A stretch of DNA of 64,000 nucleotides from Phoenix dactylifera (GCF_009389715.1 NC_052407.1:8404475-8468474); one strand, 5' to 3'; shown: positions 49,302 through 62,758, numbered from the stretch's first letter. The notes: a model not told the origin generated them from the letters alone. Translations and numbers: made by a program.

Positions 49302-49709
49302 GACCTCAAACTATGTAAGCAGTCTCGCGGAAAAGGCTTGGCTTTGTTAGTAGTGCCCGCCCATTCTGTCTCGCCCGCCTTTCCGGTCCGTCCTTCATAG
49401 GGCGCACGACATGTCTACTCAACTGATACCACTAGCCTTGCATTGTGTGGACTTCCCTTCCCCAATCCAGAACTAGTCGACCTTTCATCACAAATTCTTT
49501 CATGAGCTGGTCCTCGCCTTTTAAAGCCGGGATAAGGGCCTTGCTCGACTGGAAGGACAGGATTGGTTTCAAACCGGAGGAAAGAATGAAGTTCAGTGGA
49601 ATTTCCTTGCCTTGTAATGAGCAAGAGTCGACTGACCTTGCTATCTACGAGACAAGATAGCTGGGTTGGGTGGGATGTGAAGAAATGGAAACCCGATCCA
49701 GCAGTGATC
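49302..49709. other. foreign insert in the right arm, possibly mitochondrial
   Basis: Mirror homology to the left arm stops after TTAGGACAACGA and resumes at ATTACCATGATAGCG, about 400 bp later; only about 60 bp of the arm is lost. The insert is richer in GC, without the A/T bias of the arm, and open in several frames (for example 49445-49660). Its texture resembles plant mitochondrial DNA. I recognise no gene, so the source is a guess. Confidence 0.45.
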
Positions 49710-52700
49710 GATGGATTACCATGATAGCGATGAATAAAACTCTAGTTGCATCGAAATACAACACTAACCATCCATTCACAAAGAGAGAAAAAGATAAGTA
49801 CAAAAGAAGAAGAAAATACATCACCAACAGTCCAATGCATATGATTTTTTTGAATGGAAAAAGGATCACAGAACAATGGCTTCATATACCATAAATGATT
49901 GCTTGCCCACTCAATGGATTCATCTTTCATATACTATAAACATACAAGCCAGATGATCAAATTAATAGGACACACAACATAACTCTGCATATGGCAAAAC
50001 ACAAGAAGACACAGACCCAAACATCAGAGGACATGGGCATTCACCAATAAGCGTTTGAACGGGGTGCCACAATCCTCTACCATGCCAATAAGTTGAATTA
50101 ATTGGGCAACTTAGTTATGTGTAATCTGACAGTCAAGATTTAGTGAATGATAATTGCATAGGCCACAAAATCACTACACAAAATGAAACCTCAGTATTTT
50201 GCATGGAAACATCACAATCTAGCATCAATGATTAACGTTGAATGTGCCTTTAAGATGAAAAACCACAAGCAAACAAGAAGCAAATAACATGGACCACTAC
50301 GACAGGAATAAAAGAACCACCACATGCATATGACCAAAACTCTACTCCCATCAACATACATCACCAACAGTCCAATGCATGTTTTTCTTCCACAAAAAAG
50401 AAAAGATGACTGTAGGACAATGGTTTAAATATTGAGTCAAATGGAAAAACCACAAGCAAACAGGACACAAAACATGGATTACCATGATAGCAATAAAAGA
50501 GCCACCATGCAAACAGACTAAAACTCAAGCTGCATCAAAATACAACACCAACCATCCATTCACAAAGAGAGAAAAAGATATGTACAAAAGAAGAAGAAAA
50601 TACATCACCAACAGTCCAACGCATATGATTTTTTTGAGCAGAAAAAGGAGCATAGAACAATGGCTTCATAATAAACGTGTCTAAGCTGGAGAACCACAAG
50701 AAAACAAGAAAGGGATCACCATAACAGCAATCAAGGAATCACCAAGAATAACCAAAACTCTGCACGCATTAAAATATATCACCAACAGTCCAATGCATGT
50801 GTTTGTCTCCCAAAAGAGAAAAATAAATAAGAAAATAAAGATTCTGAAAAAGTAAAAAAAATATGAGTATAGAACTATAGCTCTGAAAACTGCAAGTAAA
50901 CAAGAAAGAAATTACCATGACATCAATCAAAGTACCACCTTGCATGCATGACCAAAACTCTTTACTCGCATTAAAATACATCACCATTCAGTACATGTGT
51001 TTTTCCCCCAAAAACTAAAGATGTATCGATGTTAAATTCCACAAAAAAGAAAAAAAAACATATTCACAAGTGTGTATTTTTTTCTTAAAAGAGAGAAGAA
51101 GGGACAAGTATAGCATGATAACTTAATATTGAATGTCATAGGATGACATAGCATGCCATGACAGCAATAAAAGAACCATAATGCACACCCACAAGCAAAA
51201 TTCTACCTAATGACTTAATATTAATCACAAATGACCTACAGCCGGAAAAGCACAGAAGAAGAACAAAATATGTAGCAAAGTATAGAACAATGGATGAATA
51301 TTAAATGTGTCTAAGTTGAAGGACCACAAGCAAACAACAAACAAAAAATCATAATGGTAATTATGGTACAATACCTTCCATAAGAACAACAATCAAACTG
51401 ATTTGTCAAATTCGATGTATCGATCCAATAGACTGCTTCCTGCTAAAGTAAAGGGAGATACAACCCAACCAGCCCCCGACAATAAAGATAGTTGAAAACT
51501 TTTCACATAGGTCTTTGTTTGAAAAGTTCAAGATCAAAGGTTTTGCAGCAATGTGACAAAGAATAGAAAGCCACAAGAATGAGTTGAAACTAAGTAATAG
51601 TGATGTACCTTCAAGATGACTAGCATACCATAACAATGGACAATATCATGGTCTATCTTGATAGAGCCCATGCAAAAAGCATCAAACTCTACCCTTTGTG
51701 AACAGGATACCAACCATAATTGAGAAGAAATTATCTTGATATAATTTTTTCAAAAGCATGCTTCCAAGAAAACATCAAACAACATATGAATCCCAAAACC
51801 TAAAAGTCTATATCTTTTAACAGTTCACAGCCTTCAATGTCATGGAAAGGCAGCTAATGTACAGGTGTTAATGAAATGATAACCAAAATAACCAACCTCA
51901 GAATGAAACACCAAATAAACATTTTTGAAGTAACATACTATCCCCTACCTATCACAAAAGCAAACAGTGTGTATGCTAAAATTCTTGCACAAACTACATT
52001 ATATTCAATAGCATGAACCAAAAGTATATTCTGTGAACAAACTTCGAATGGGCGGGGACAAGCAAGACAGAATCAGAACAAGATCACCTCAGTTATGAAT
52101 TCCAAGTTTACAATCTACCCAAATTAACAAACAAGATACTTATTCAGAAGGCTAATTAAAAAAAAAAAGTCATAAATCCTATAAGAGGCATTGATCAGGT
52201 ATTTTCCAAAACTAAAATGTAAAAATCTGTCGAGCCCTAAATCCGGGACAAAATACAACCATACTATTGGGGGGTACAATCCTTGATAACATGAAGCCAA
52301 CAATTATAATCTTAAATAAAATCAAAAATCCAAAACTATCATTCATGAAATAACTAAATAAATGTTGGTTCAGAGCCACTAAATCCATATTTAAATATCA
52401 AAAGGAGAGAAAGGGAATAGTCAACGGTGAACCAATACACCAGCAATCAAGAGGAAAAAGAAGAAAAAGAAGGCACACGTGGCCAACGATGTTGGATGGT
52501 AGATCCTCAAGGGGGTGGGATGCCTTAAATTGAGGTGGAGGGTTAGGATTTCCTAGCCTCCAGCCTTCTAGACTTTGACTCCCAATCAGAGTAGTCGAAG
52601 GAGTCTACTGTAACTAGGCACGTGCAAGGCATGCACCTGACTTTCCTTTCTCTTTTTTTATTTTCTTTTTTGTGGGCAAAGGGCGATCTTATTGATGGGC

Positions 52701-55700
52701 TGGTCAAGTGGACCAGGCAACCACAAATCAGCCTCAGTTATGAAAGAAATCTATTAAAATTTAATCTGGTCCGAGTTCTTCAAAATCTATCCAAATCAAT
52801 AACCAAGATACCTATTCAGATGGTTAAGAGAAAGGAATTTGTAGATTCTACATAAGTCAAATTGGATTACTATGCCACGCTCTCAAGAGTCTGCAAAGAA
52901 ACAAGAAACAATAATCAGCTTTGGTAAGAAGGCTACTAAATAAATGTCATTTAACAAAATATGCATAATAAACTTTAAGGTAAACCCTCCCTTCATCAGA
53001 ATTATATCTTGAGCCAACCACTTCATACGACTGCTTCAGTCAATATTGAAGCTGCAGAAATTTGCTGATTGATTCAGGGCACTGATTGAAGAGGATCGCT
53101 TAGCAAAAAAACATGGATATATTAACCATAGTACATGATGAAAATAACGGAATTGATGATGAAATCTTAGTGACAGGTAACTTCAAAAAATCTAAAGAAG
53201 AAAGGAGAACCTTGACTCCAAGGGAAGATAGATGAAGCTCAATAAATGTCATTTAACAAAATATGCATAATAAACTTCAAGGTAAAACCCCCCTTCATCA
53301 GAATTATATCATGAGCCAATTACTTCATACGACTACTTCAGTCAATATTGAAGCTGCAGAAATTTGCTGATTGATTCAGGGCACTGATTGAAGAGGATCA
53401 CTTAGCAAAAAAAATGGATATATTAACCATAGTACATGATGAAAATAATGGAATTGATGATGAAATCTTGGTAACAGGTAACTTCAAAAAATCTAAAGAA
53501 GAAAGAAGAACCTTGACTCCAGGGGAAGACAGATGAAACTCTTTGCAAATATCCAAATCCAGAATTTCCAGAAAAATGAAATTCCTAACAATACTCTTTA
53601 GATTGTAGCCCAATGTGTGCATAAGGATCCACATCTATTCCCTGATCAAAAGATGACATATCTCACCAAATCATTTAGATCACTGAAGCATTGAGATGAT
53701 AGAGCCCAGCAGACAAATAATACCAACATCCAGTAGCAAAAGCTCCCCCCAATGAAAAGAATCTGCTACAGCAAAACCTCTATGAAATTCGACCAGAACA
53801 AGGATATTAAACTCTGCCCGCCATAAAAACTGATAAAGTATCTTGATTGATCCACATCAACAAAGATAAGAAACACCCTTAGCTGAAACATGAAACATAA
53901 CATGAGCCAAAAAGGACAAGAAAGGAAAACAAGAGATGATGAATTGAGATGCGCAACATGTTAATTAAAGTGCCACTTACTAAACACTTGTATCCATCAA
54001 CTTCGATGACGCTCATAAGTGGCAGTCTTTGTTCTGGTACAATATAATCTGAAAGCACTAACAGAAAAAACTATACCGATGTCCAGATCCCTAGAAACTG
54101 ACATCTACATTGCCCATATAACTAAGATAACTAAGAAGTGAAAGCTCAAAAAAATGAGAGAGAATATAATCTAAAAGATGCTTCAAATACGGTCAAACAA
54201 AAGCAAGACAAGAAGTCGATGACTCCCAAGATGCTCTGTAAGCACAATCCCAGAAAAGCAATTCTTTAAGTCAATAGCATTTCTTTAAGAACCCAAAAAG
54301 CTGACAACCATGAATGAGATCCATGAAAATTTGACAAAGTCCAAGTTCTTGAGAACTACCCACTACAAAATATATCTCCACCACTACAAGCTCAGGCAGG
54401 ACTGGAATTGAAGAAACACTGAAACAGTAATCACTACATGCCCTGAGTACAACCTGGGAAATATAACATTTCATATCTTCGCAACAGGACGAAAAATGTC
54501 GCTCATGAAAATCATATACGAAGGCAATCCATCCACCAAATCCATATCCTCTTTCATACCTTCTCTATAGGATGAAAAACCTCACTCATCAAAACCATGT
54601 ATGAAGAAAACCCATGCACAGTAGCATATCACTATGGAAAACTGATGACTGGATCAGCATACTGATGAAAGAGACAGAAGGAAAAGAGAACCTCATACAC
54701 AAGAAAAGGAAATCAAGCTCGCTGCAACCATACCTCAATCCTACCAATCCATGTAGCTGTACCAAGGAGTTTGACTGGATCACAATCTTGATTAAAGAAA
54801 CAGAAGAAGAGGAGCAGTTGTCCATCATATAAGAGAATGAAACTCATTACAATCAACCAAATTCAGAATTTCTGAAAATCCCCACCAGCTGTGACCCAAT
54901 GCGTAAACTAAAAGAAAATTACCGGATTGCCCATTCATGAAATAAGGTGCAGGGGTTCTTTGCATCCGTAGAGGAGGCTCATCCATGATTGGGAATCGGA
55001 ATGTCGGTACTTGACTGCATCATTAGACATAAAAAGCTGGAACACAATAACCGCAACATACACGATAACAAACATTCTTAAAAAAAAGAATCCTCTTGAG
55101 CAAAACCTGGGACTCCCGAAAAAGAAAAACCTCTTCAGAAAAGCCTCCTGCGAAACTTCAATTAAAGCAATGATAATATTCTTGCCTGCTAGCGGGACTC
55201 AAGAAAATGTGCCGCTTTATGTACATCAGTATCAAAGATAGGAAACCCCCGCATTGAAGATGAAATCTTGACACTAGCACCTATATATCGTTACTTTGGC
55301 TCAAGGCACCACATCAGTATGTTATTCTTTAAAAAAGAAGGGGGGAGGGGGAGATCCTGAGCAGCAAACATCATTCCACTGCTAAACATAAAGCAACAAA
55401 ATGCTGATAAATATCATTATTTAGTTAATAATTTTAGGAAAAATAAAGATTATATAACAAGACAAGCATTGAGGGACCAAAAAGATAATATAAACCACAA
55501 GTCAATTTACTGAACAGCATATCCCAACTGGTTGAGTTGGAAATTGAAACTGAATTCAATGTCAGAAAACTCGCAAAAAAGAATTAATTTTTAAGAACCT
55601 AGGTAGTGGGCAAGTCCCTGCCAATAAGTCCGTGATAGAAAATACAATGATATAGGAAATAAATAGACCTCACTGCACGAGAAATGAGCTGCCAGGCCTA

Positions 55701-58700
55701 GAACTTAACAGGACAAAACTTAAAAGTACACAAACTAGTAAGAGTGATACTTAGAAAATCATCAAGTCAAATATACCTCCAGATCCCCATGAATTAGAGA
55801 ATCATGCAATGTCACAACAACCAATAGGGAAAAAAATTAATAGACACAAAAAATCATCAAGTCAAATGTACTTCCAGATCCCATGAATTAGAGAAGCCTG
55901 CAATGCCGCAACAACCACTAGGGAAAAAAATTAATAGACACAATCCATATGAGATTAGAAACAAACCCCTCTGTAAACAACTTTCTTTCAACTACAACCC
56001 TGCAATATTGTATTTTGGTATATGATGCCACATTAGTCAAAGATGAAACCGCGATACTGTTAGACAAACAAAAGAATCATCAAGCAGTAAAGCCTAAAAC
56101 AATAACTGGAACATGTGAACTATAAATGAATAAACAAAACATATTGACCAAACGAACCACCCAAAATGCTCCAATTCCGACAAGATCATGGACAGATTGC
56201 TTATGATAAGCATTCAACCAGAATAAAGATTGGCAAAACAGTGAGAATGCGAGACTCCACTAAATCCCTAGGAAGAAGAAAAAGACCCCCACCAGCATAG
56301 AGTTTTGCAAGGATGAAAAAATAATATGGGGTACATAATCATTAAAATCATATTTCCCCTCATACAATCATATCTTAACTCCTGCCATATCTTTGTTCTG
56401 AAATATGATACTACCTTAGTCAATAATTAAATCAAGATAGTGATGAACCAAATAAAAATAATCACCAAGAAATGTAGCCCAAAAGAATAATAAAAGCAGA
56501 CAAGAAAGCCAAAATTACTAGCCCAAGAAAAATATCAGGACAAAATAGAACCACCTACTCGGTAGTTTCCCCTCTTATAAGAACATCTGCAAGAATCTCT
56601 AGAACTATCATGAAATCAAAAGGACATCAAAAGAACTATCTTAGTGAAGAACCCTTTAAACTAAGTATAGCAGATACAATATAAAAAACTGTGAGAGAGA
56701 GAGAGGGAGGGAGGAAGGTAGGAGAAAACAAAGAGAAAATGTCTCTTTGTGCATCAAACATTTTCAAGCCATACAGCAGCAAACAGAGTCATGTCCAAAC
56801 TAAGGACATCTCAAGTTCTGATTAGAAACTCCGTATAGGTGCGGCCCTGATAATCCAAAAAAAAAGCTACAAAAAGGACAATTCATAAAAGGATAAAATT
56901 AATGTAATTTAGGATAAGAAACAGAGCTCTTCCCCAATAACTGAAAATTTTATAATTCCAAACCTCAGCAATCCACAGCACAAAGACCTACTGGCCATCA
57001 GACTAAATTTGGCATACTTATTGTATCTCAATCTCTAAGAGAAATGAAAGAAATCGAATTTTGACAAACTCTTCCAACATGCACAAGAAATTGTCTGCCT
57101 TGTTTGCCAAGACTTGCAAATTATGAGAATGGATATCTTGAGATACAGTCAAGAAATGAGGAGCATCTCAACATAGAGAGATCAGTTAAAAAACAGAACA
57201 AAACTGCAAAAGAGACCATTGAACAGATGAACTACAAAATCAAGCAACTAAAGGCATAAAGGAAGATTTAACCAATCGGACTCCCTATAATAATACCTGG
57301 AGCCAATTATGACATATTGCCTAAAACTATCTAAAAGCAGCTTGATTTTCCAACTTTCCAATTCCATATAAATTAAGGTATAAGCCCTTGAACAAAGAAG
57401 TAGCCCTCCTCAACCCGACATACAACTGCAGTAACAACAAAATAATCATTATAAAGCAGCTTGCCAATTCGACAGATTATAAACACCTGTTATTGAAGAA
57501 TTAGATATGACATCCATCAGGAATTCTTGATGGTCCCAGACCAAGAAAACTGCTCAATATCAGGAACACAGAAAAAACCCAAACATCAGAACATCCGTAC
57601 AAAAATCATATACTAAAAAAAACCAGGATCATAGATGTGAAAATCAAGAACTCCTAAGGTTGTGGCAACAATACTTCTCTGGTGCTCCACAAAACCATAA
57701 ATTGTCAGTACACCAAAATGATTTAATAACACCAACAAGTTACCACCATGCAACAGACATTGCGCTTCAACCAAAAACAAGATGTTCTAAATCAACCTGA
57801 AAGCTATTAATCAATCACAGAATATTGCAAATTCTGAAAGAAAACACTGGATCAAAGGCTGCAGATCATCAAACAAAAGCAGATCATGACAAATTCTTGG
57901 AAACCTAAATCACTAACAAAAGATCCCAACTGCAGATCATCAAACAAAAGCATATCATGACAAATTCTTGGAAACCTAAATCTCTAACAGAAGATCCCTC
58001 AAAACCCCTGCTCATAGAGGCCCAAATTCCAGAACAGAGGCAATAGACCACAAATAAAAACATATGGTCCAAGCTTATAGGAACCCTAGAACATGTACCA
58101 AAGAGCAAAATTTGAAACCTATAACAAACTAGCAACCAAGGGACGCTCTAAATTCCTTTCAAGAAATCCAAAATCAGTAAATTAAATGTCACAGATCCTC
58201 AAATAAGAACAAGCATGCCTGAATCTGGAAACCCTAAATCAATTTGTTCGCCGAAGGCCTAAATCAAATTATCAACCAAGAATCCTTTAAATCAATCATT
58301 CTCAATACTGAAAACCCTATATCAAATTGTTGACCGAAGACCTATACCATTCAAAAAATCCCAAATCAGTAAATTAAAGTATCACAGATCCTCGAATAAG
58401 AACAAAACATTCTTGAAACCATAAATCAAATTGTTGGCAGAAAACCTAAATCAAACTATCAACCAAAGAATCCCATAAATCAATAATTCTCTATTCTAAA
58501 AACCGTAGATCAAATTTTTGATCGAAGACCTAAATCAAATTATCAACCAAAAAATACTATAAATCGTTTACGAGAAACCCCAATTCAATAAGAACTAGTT
58601 TTCAAGAATCTCCAATTCAAGAAATCGAAAGCCACGTACCCAAACAAAAATCCAAATACAAGCAAGAGAAACCTAAGATCCCAAAAACAATGGCTAAAGA

Positions 58701-58819
58701 ACCGTAAAATCTTGCAAAACATCTAAAGAACCGCAAAATCTAACGGAGAAGGAGAAGAACGACACACCTAAGAACCAGAAGAAAAAAAAAAAGAACCAGG
58801 AGAAAAACCGAACGCTCCA

Positions 58820-59135
58820 TCCCGCCCGGAAGGGCGCGCTGCAAATACTCACGACATCCCCTGATATTTATAGTGGGAGACGAGGCAGAGGAACGGTTGA
58901 GATTAAGTTGATCTAGTACCCATCGACGGTGAGATCGGGCACGCTTTTGTATGAACGTTGGAAGTCCGATGGTTTCCGTGTCCTGGTTGGTTGAGGAGTC
59001 TGGATGCTCTTCTAGACGGCTTAGATTTGAGATTTTCGCTAACTTCATGGCACGTGGCAGCGTCCACGAAACAAAATATGCTTCCCGCGAGCATTCATCT
59101 CCCACCAAAATTAGGAACGAAACAATCGCCTCCAT
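58820..59135 (-). promoter_or_regulatory. right promoter-like module (inward, -)
   Basis: This is the inverted copy of the left module. The TATA box is at 58872-58865 and the G-box at 59051-59056. Over about 315 bp I see one substitution (AGAGG versus AGGGG just after the TATA box) and no indel. It would drive transcription into the right arm towards the centre. Confidence 0.6.
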
Positions 59136-59535
59136 ATTCTTCTTTTTATAACATTTATATAAATTATGAAAAATAATATTAAAACTAATTATATTTTTCT
59201 TATTTCTTTATAGGCTTTTTGGTACTTTTGTCAATATTAATCTAATTTATGTAATATTAAAATTAAAATCGTTATTTATCTACCCATAGTTGATTTCTCT
59301 AAATTTCCTAATTTGTTTACTCTTCTAAATTTTATTGATATTTTTCTAATATTTGCCATGCAATTTTAATTTTTAGCATCATGTTTTTCTAATTTTTCTA
59401 ATTTATTTACTTTTAAAAACTTTTGTTCTCATAAAACCAACAGCCTTTGATTTTTTTAGAATTTTTTATATGTATACCCTCCTAAATATATAAAATTATA
59501 TAATTATCTTTATCAAATTACTTTTTGCATGTATG

Positions 59536-61470
59536 TTAGCAAAACAAAAAGCACATAAAATAGTCAACAACTAGCATAAGCTGCAATTTTTTCCCCCTTT
59601 TTCTAATTGTTCTTGAAACACAATATTAAATAGATATAACATGAAACAAAAATAAAATAAAAATAGTAGATATAAAATATAATTATTTTCGTAAGATATG
59701 GATATTCCAAATTTATAAGGGAACTATTTTATAGCAATCTAAGGTGGAAAGGTTAGGCTGATTCTCTACTTTTATTTAGGAGTTTTTGCCATTCTAAAAT
59801 AATAAAATAAAAATGTTGGGGCATCCTACCTATAGCAATTTTGATGGAAACTTTGGAAGGAAAGAAGTTATTAAATCTTAAAATTCAAGGCCTATACTAG
59901 ACTTTCAATCTTGGAAGAAATTAAAGACCTACGATTAATTTAATAGTCTTTGGTTCTTGTTACGTTTTCCAATGACTTAGATTTTTAAATTTATTATATT
60001 TTTAAAGATTCATGCAAATTCTTAAACTTTCACATTGTATAATCTTATTGAAATATCAAAATAAAGGATTCTTGCCTTTTCTTCTTTCCAATTCTCTAAG
60101 GGCCCATTTGATGCCAAAATTATTTATCCCTAGGTAAGATTTGCTGATGGGGTGCAATCCTTGAGAACATAATATTGATCACTGAAAAAATTATGAATTA
60201 AAGGAACTTTGGAACTATTTATCTTGATTTTTCGAGGATAAGACAAGTCGCCTATTTATCATAATCACTCATCTAAATTTTTAAAAGTAATGCTATGGGG
60301 CTCCTATGTGCATATGAACAATTCTTTTTTATATGTAAAGAGATGATTCATGTAACTTGTGGAATTTGTTGTCAAAAAGGGCAGGTTGGCTGATTGTAGA
60401 GTAGAAGATTAGTAATAGTGACCCTTTATAAACTAATTGTATGCGTATAGTGTGCGTTTTGAAGCATTTTTCTTTTAGAAGTGAAAGCATTAACAACCTC
60501 CCTAGGTCTATGTGAACTCACTTTCAAATTTTAATTCTTCAAACTTCTCAACTGGCAAACAATATCTAGAGATTTGCCATTCTAACATCAACATAGGGAA
60601 TCCAAACAAGACGGTCGGGTGATAAACACAACTATCTATATTATATGTAAAAAAAATAACTATTGAAATCCAGAAATATTCCTTCTTGATTTCATCTATC
60701 ACTTTTGTTACTGAGAATAGCTATTCTATTATTCTTAAAAAATATGCTAATTATTCTATTAACTTTTCTCGCTCATGTTAATTGCCACATGTGCTTTTTC
60801 CTCTATTCAATCAAATCGAGCACTATCACGAAACTCTGAAACAGATTGGGCTCCATCTTTCGGCTAATTTGACTCCCATGTCGATTGGCCTCCTGGATTT
60901 GACTCCTAAATAGTCTCCTCTCTTCCCTCCAACATGCACCGCAAGAGCAAGGATACGAGTTTACTCTAGAATAATAAATAGATCATAAACTACTAACACT
61001 CATTATAATTTACATGCTTGAATAATTTCCTTAAAGAATTTTTCCCACTTTTTCCAATTGTTCTTGAAACACAATATAAAATAGATATAATAGAAAACAA
61101 AAATAGAATAGAAATAATATATATAAAAATATAATTATTTTCTAAAATAAACTTCCAATGTTAAAATTATGATATAATCTTGTTGTATAAAACTATATAT
61201 GTGTATATATATATATAGTAAAAATCATATATTATTATTAAATAATAAGATCAAGATATAACCTATATATAATAAGAAATAGAAAACTATTGCATCTGGG
61301 CGATACTTAAATGCAATATAGAAGGTTATTAATGGTTCTACTTTCACTTTTAAGCAAGATCATAACCAAAAAATATAGTAGAAAATAATAAAATATTAGT
61401 GTAATCTAATGACTCGTGCAGGATATAAGTAGGGTTCCAACCGTAATATACTAGAATTTAGCACATGCTT
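59536..61470. repeat. AT-rich flank with a 110-bp duplication
   Basis: The block around TTCTTGAAACACAATAT, with the following TAGATATAA and AAAATAATTATTTTC, occurs at 59587-59690 and again at 61039-61145. The sequence between has no supported gene. A GGGCCCATTTGATGCC motif at 60102-60117 resembles a MITE end, but I found no partner. Confidence 0.4.
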
Positions 61471-61634
61471 TTCATATGTATACATATACATACATATGTA
61501 CATATGTAGATGCCCACTCCTTAAAAGCATTCCAATGATCAAGTCAAGCGGAGCCATGAAGATGAATGTCAGCCCCCGCCGGAGGAGTTTGCGTTATATA
61601 TAAAGAATATAGTGAGATAATAAAAGAGGCAACA
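61471..61634. repeat. first copy of a duplicated flank (second at 62830-62968)
   Basis: An (ATAC)-rich run is followed by GATGCCCACTCCTTAAAAG, then GGAGCCATGAAGATGAATG and GAGGAGTTTGCG. The second copy reads GATGCCTACTCCTTCAAAG, GGAGCCAAGAAGATAAATG and GAGGAATTTGCA. The two copies bracket the TRIM and the minus-strand LTR. Confidence 0.5.
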
Positions 61635-61756
61635 AGTCGCACAATTTAGCGTAAGCTGTTAGAATGAAAAGCCTGCAAGATAACTTCAACATTTTAATCT
61701 ATTTGAACACCATCACAGGTACAAATGTTTGTCCATGTGATCAACCGCATGGAATG

Positions 61757-62434
61757 TGTTGTGGGATGGGGTTCCCAGTTTAGTCCCACATCAGGTAATC
61801 AGCGGAAAGGTCTGTGCCTTAAATGGGGGGTGCAAACACCTCTTCTCACCGAGGGCCCTTTTGCGGGACAAAACCGTGAGGGTAGGGGGCAACCTCCGCG
61901 GACCCCGCGCCGTCAGGGCTCGGGACTGTCATTGGGCCACGGCCCTGGGCGACCTCCCGCAGACCCGAAGCGGCAATCCCAGAGCGGACAATACCTCGGG
62001 GAGGACGCGGATGCTTTCCCTGCTCGCCCGGTGTGCGGGCTGGTGTCGGGGTTCCGACCCCACATCAGATGGCGCTAGAGGAAGGACCCCGGCCACGCAC
62101 AGACCTTCCCGCTGGGGGGGCTGTGTTGTGGGATGGGGTTCCCAGTTTAGTCCCACATCGGGTAATCAGCGGAAAGGTCTGTGCCTTAAATGGGGGTGCA
62201 AACACCTCTTCTCACCGAGGGCCCTTTTGCGGGACAAAACCGTGAGGGTAGAGGGCAACCTCCGCGGACCCCCGCGCCGTCAGGGCTCGGGACTGTCATT
62301 GGGCCACGGCCCTGGGCTACCTCCCGCAGACCCGAAGCGGCAATCCCAGAGCGGACAATACCTCGGGGAGGACGCGGATGCTTTTCCTGCTCGCCCGGTG
62401 TGCGGGCTGATGTCGGGGTTCCGACCCCACATCA
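61757..62434 (+). mobile_element. complete TRIM element with 311-bp LTRs
   Basis: Two direct repeats of exactly 311 bp (61757-62067 and 62124-62434) start TGTTGTGGGATGGGG and end CCCCACATCA. By eye they differ at about seven sites, two of them a balanced pair of homopolymer indels. The 56-bp interior starts with GATGGCGCTAGAGGAAGG, a primer-site-like sequence, and ends with the purine-rich GCTGGGGGGG. A 5-bp target duplication, GAATG, flanks it (61752-61756 and 62435-62439). There is no coding capacity, so it must use proteins of other retrotransposons. High GC separates it from the AT-rich surroundings. Frames of up to 233 codons through it are artefacts. Confidence 0.9.
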
Positions 62435-62591
62435 GAATGAATCAAAAAACCGCATGATCTCCGCATCATGTGATCGAACATGCAATCTCTATGTTTGACC
62501 GTTGTGATCGAACCCGGATTGAAGAAGAGGAACGGCGACAAGCAAATTAGATTATCATTCAATAAGAAAGGGAATCTTGGTTCCGACACCA

Positions 62592-62758
62592 TGTAAAATA
62601 TCAGAAGAGAGAATATGTGAAAGGATTATGTTTTCTCTGTATCTTGTATCAAATTACACTAATACGTACATCACTATATAGCCGAACAGTTTGACTAATA
62701 AGAAAATACGAATCATATTCAAACTAGTACAATAACCATACAATAAATATGCTTAACA
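62592..62758 (-). mobile_element. minus-strand LTR with primer-binding site
   Basis: On the minus strand the segment starts TGTTAAGCATATTTATTG, includes a TATATAG box, and ends TCTGATATTTTACA. It is followed at once by TGGTGTCGGAACC (62591-62579), near the tRNA-Met primer site of Copia-type elements. The leader would continue to about 62440 and, beyond the TRIM, to about 61640. A second LTR was not found, so this is a truncated element. Confidence 0.65.

Larger units (their letters stand above)
25110..59535. repeat. 34-kb imperfect inverted repeat locus
   Basis: Sequence at 25110-27100 reappears inverted at 59535-57480. Then 27100-27740 matches 57480-56780, 35560-39660 matches about 56780-52850, 39720-41420 matches 52830-51250, and 42690-44830 matches about 51240-48740 (with one insert). 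The arms differ in copy number and local order but match almost base for base over long stretches, especially at the outer promoter modules. The left arm is T-rich on the plus strand and the right arm A-rich. No frame longer than about 145 codons exists, and none is kept in all copies, so I regard the locus as non-coding. Confidence 0.9.
48273..59535 (-). repeat. right arm of the inverted repeat (11.3 kb)
   Basis: Read on the minus strand from 59535, the order is: MITE end, promoter module, T-rich leader, first 0.6 kb of unit A/B, then the rest of one B-type unit, the GC-rich patch and the minisatellite region. It carries the B-type marks: the GGGAGGGAGG block at about 56700 and the doubled CCCTAGTGG block at about 55790-55930. 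The innermost part (48273-48740) is rearranged: it matches about 41480-41810 and 43750-43920 of the left arm instead of the next mirror segment. Confidence 0.85.

Noticed and set aside
48273-59535. The whole inverted arm as an assembly artefact
   Set aside because: The arms differ in copy number, order and inserts, which a simple mis-join would not produce; long reads should still confirm it.
61783-61830. snRNA-type promoter (GTCCCACATC plus TTAAAT) as evidence of a U-snRNA gene
   Set aside because: No snRNA sequence follows, and the motif is part of a duplicated LTR.
61756-62457. 233-codon open frame
   Set aside because: It runs through both LTRs of the TRIM and is a product of GC-rich repeat sequence.
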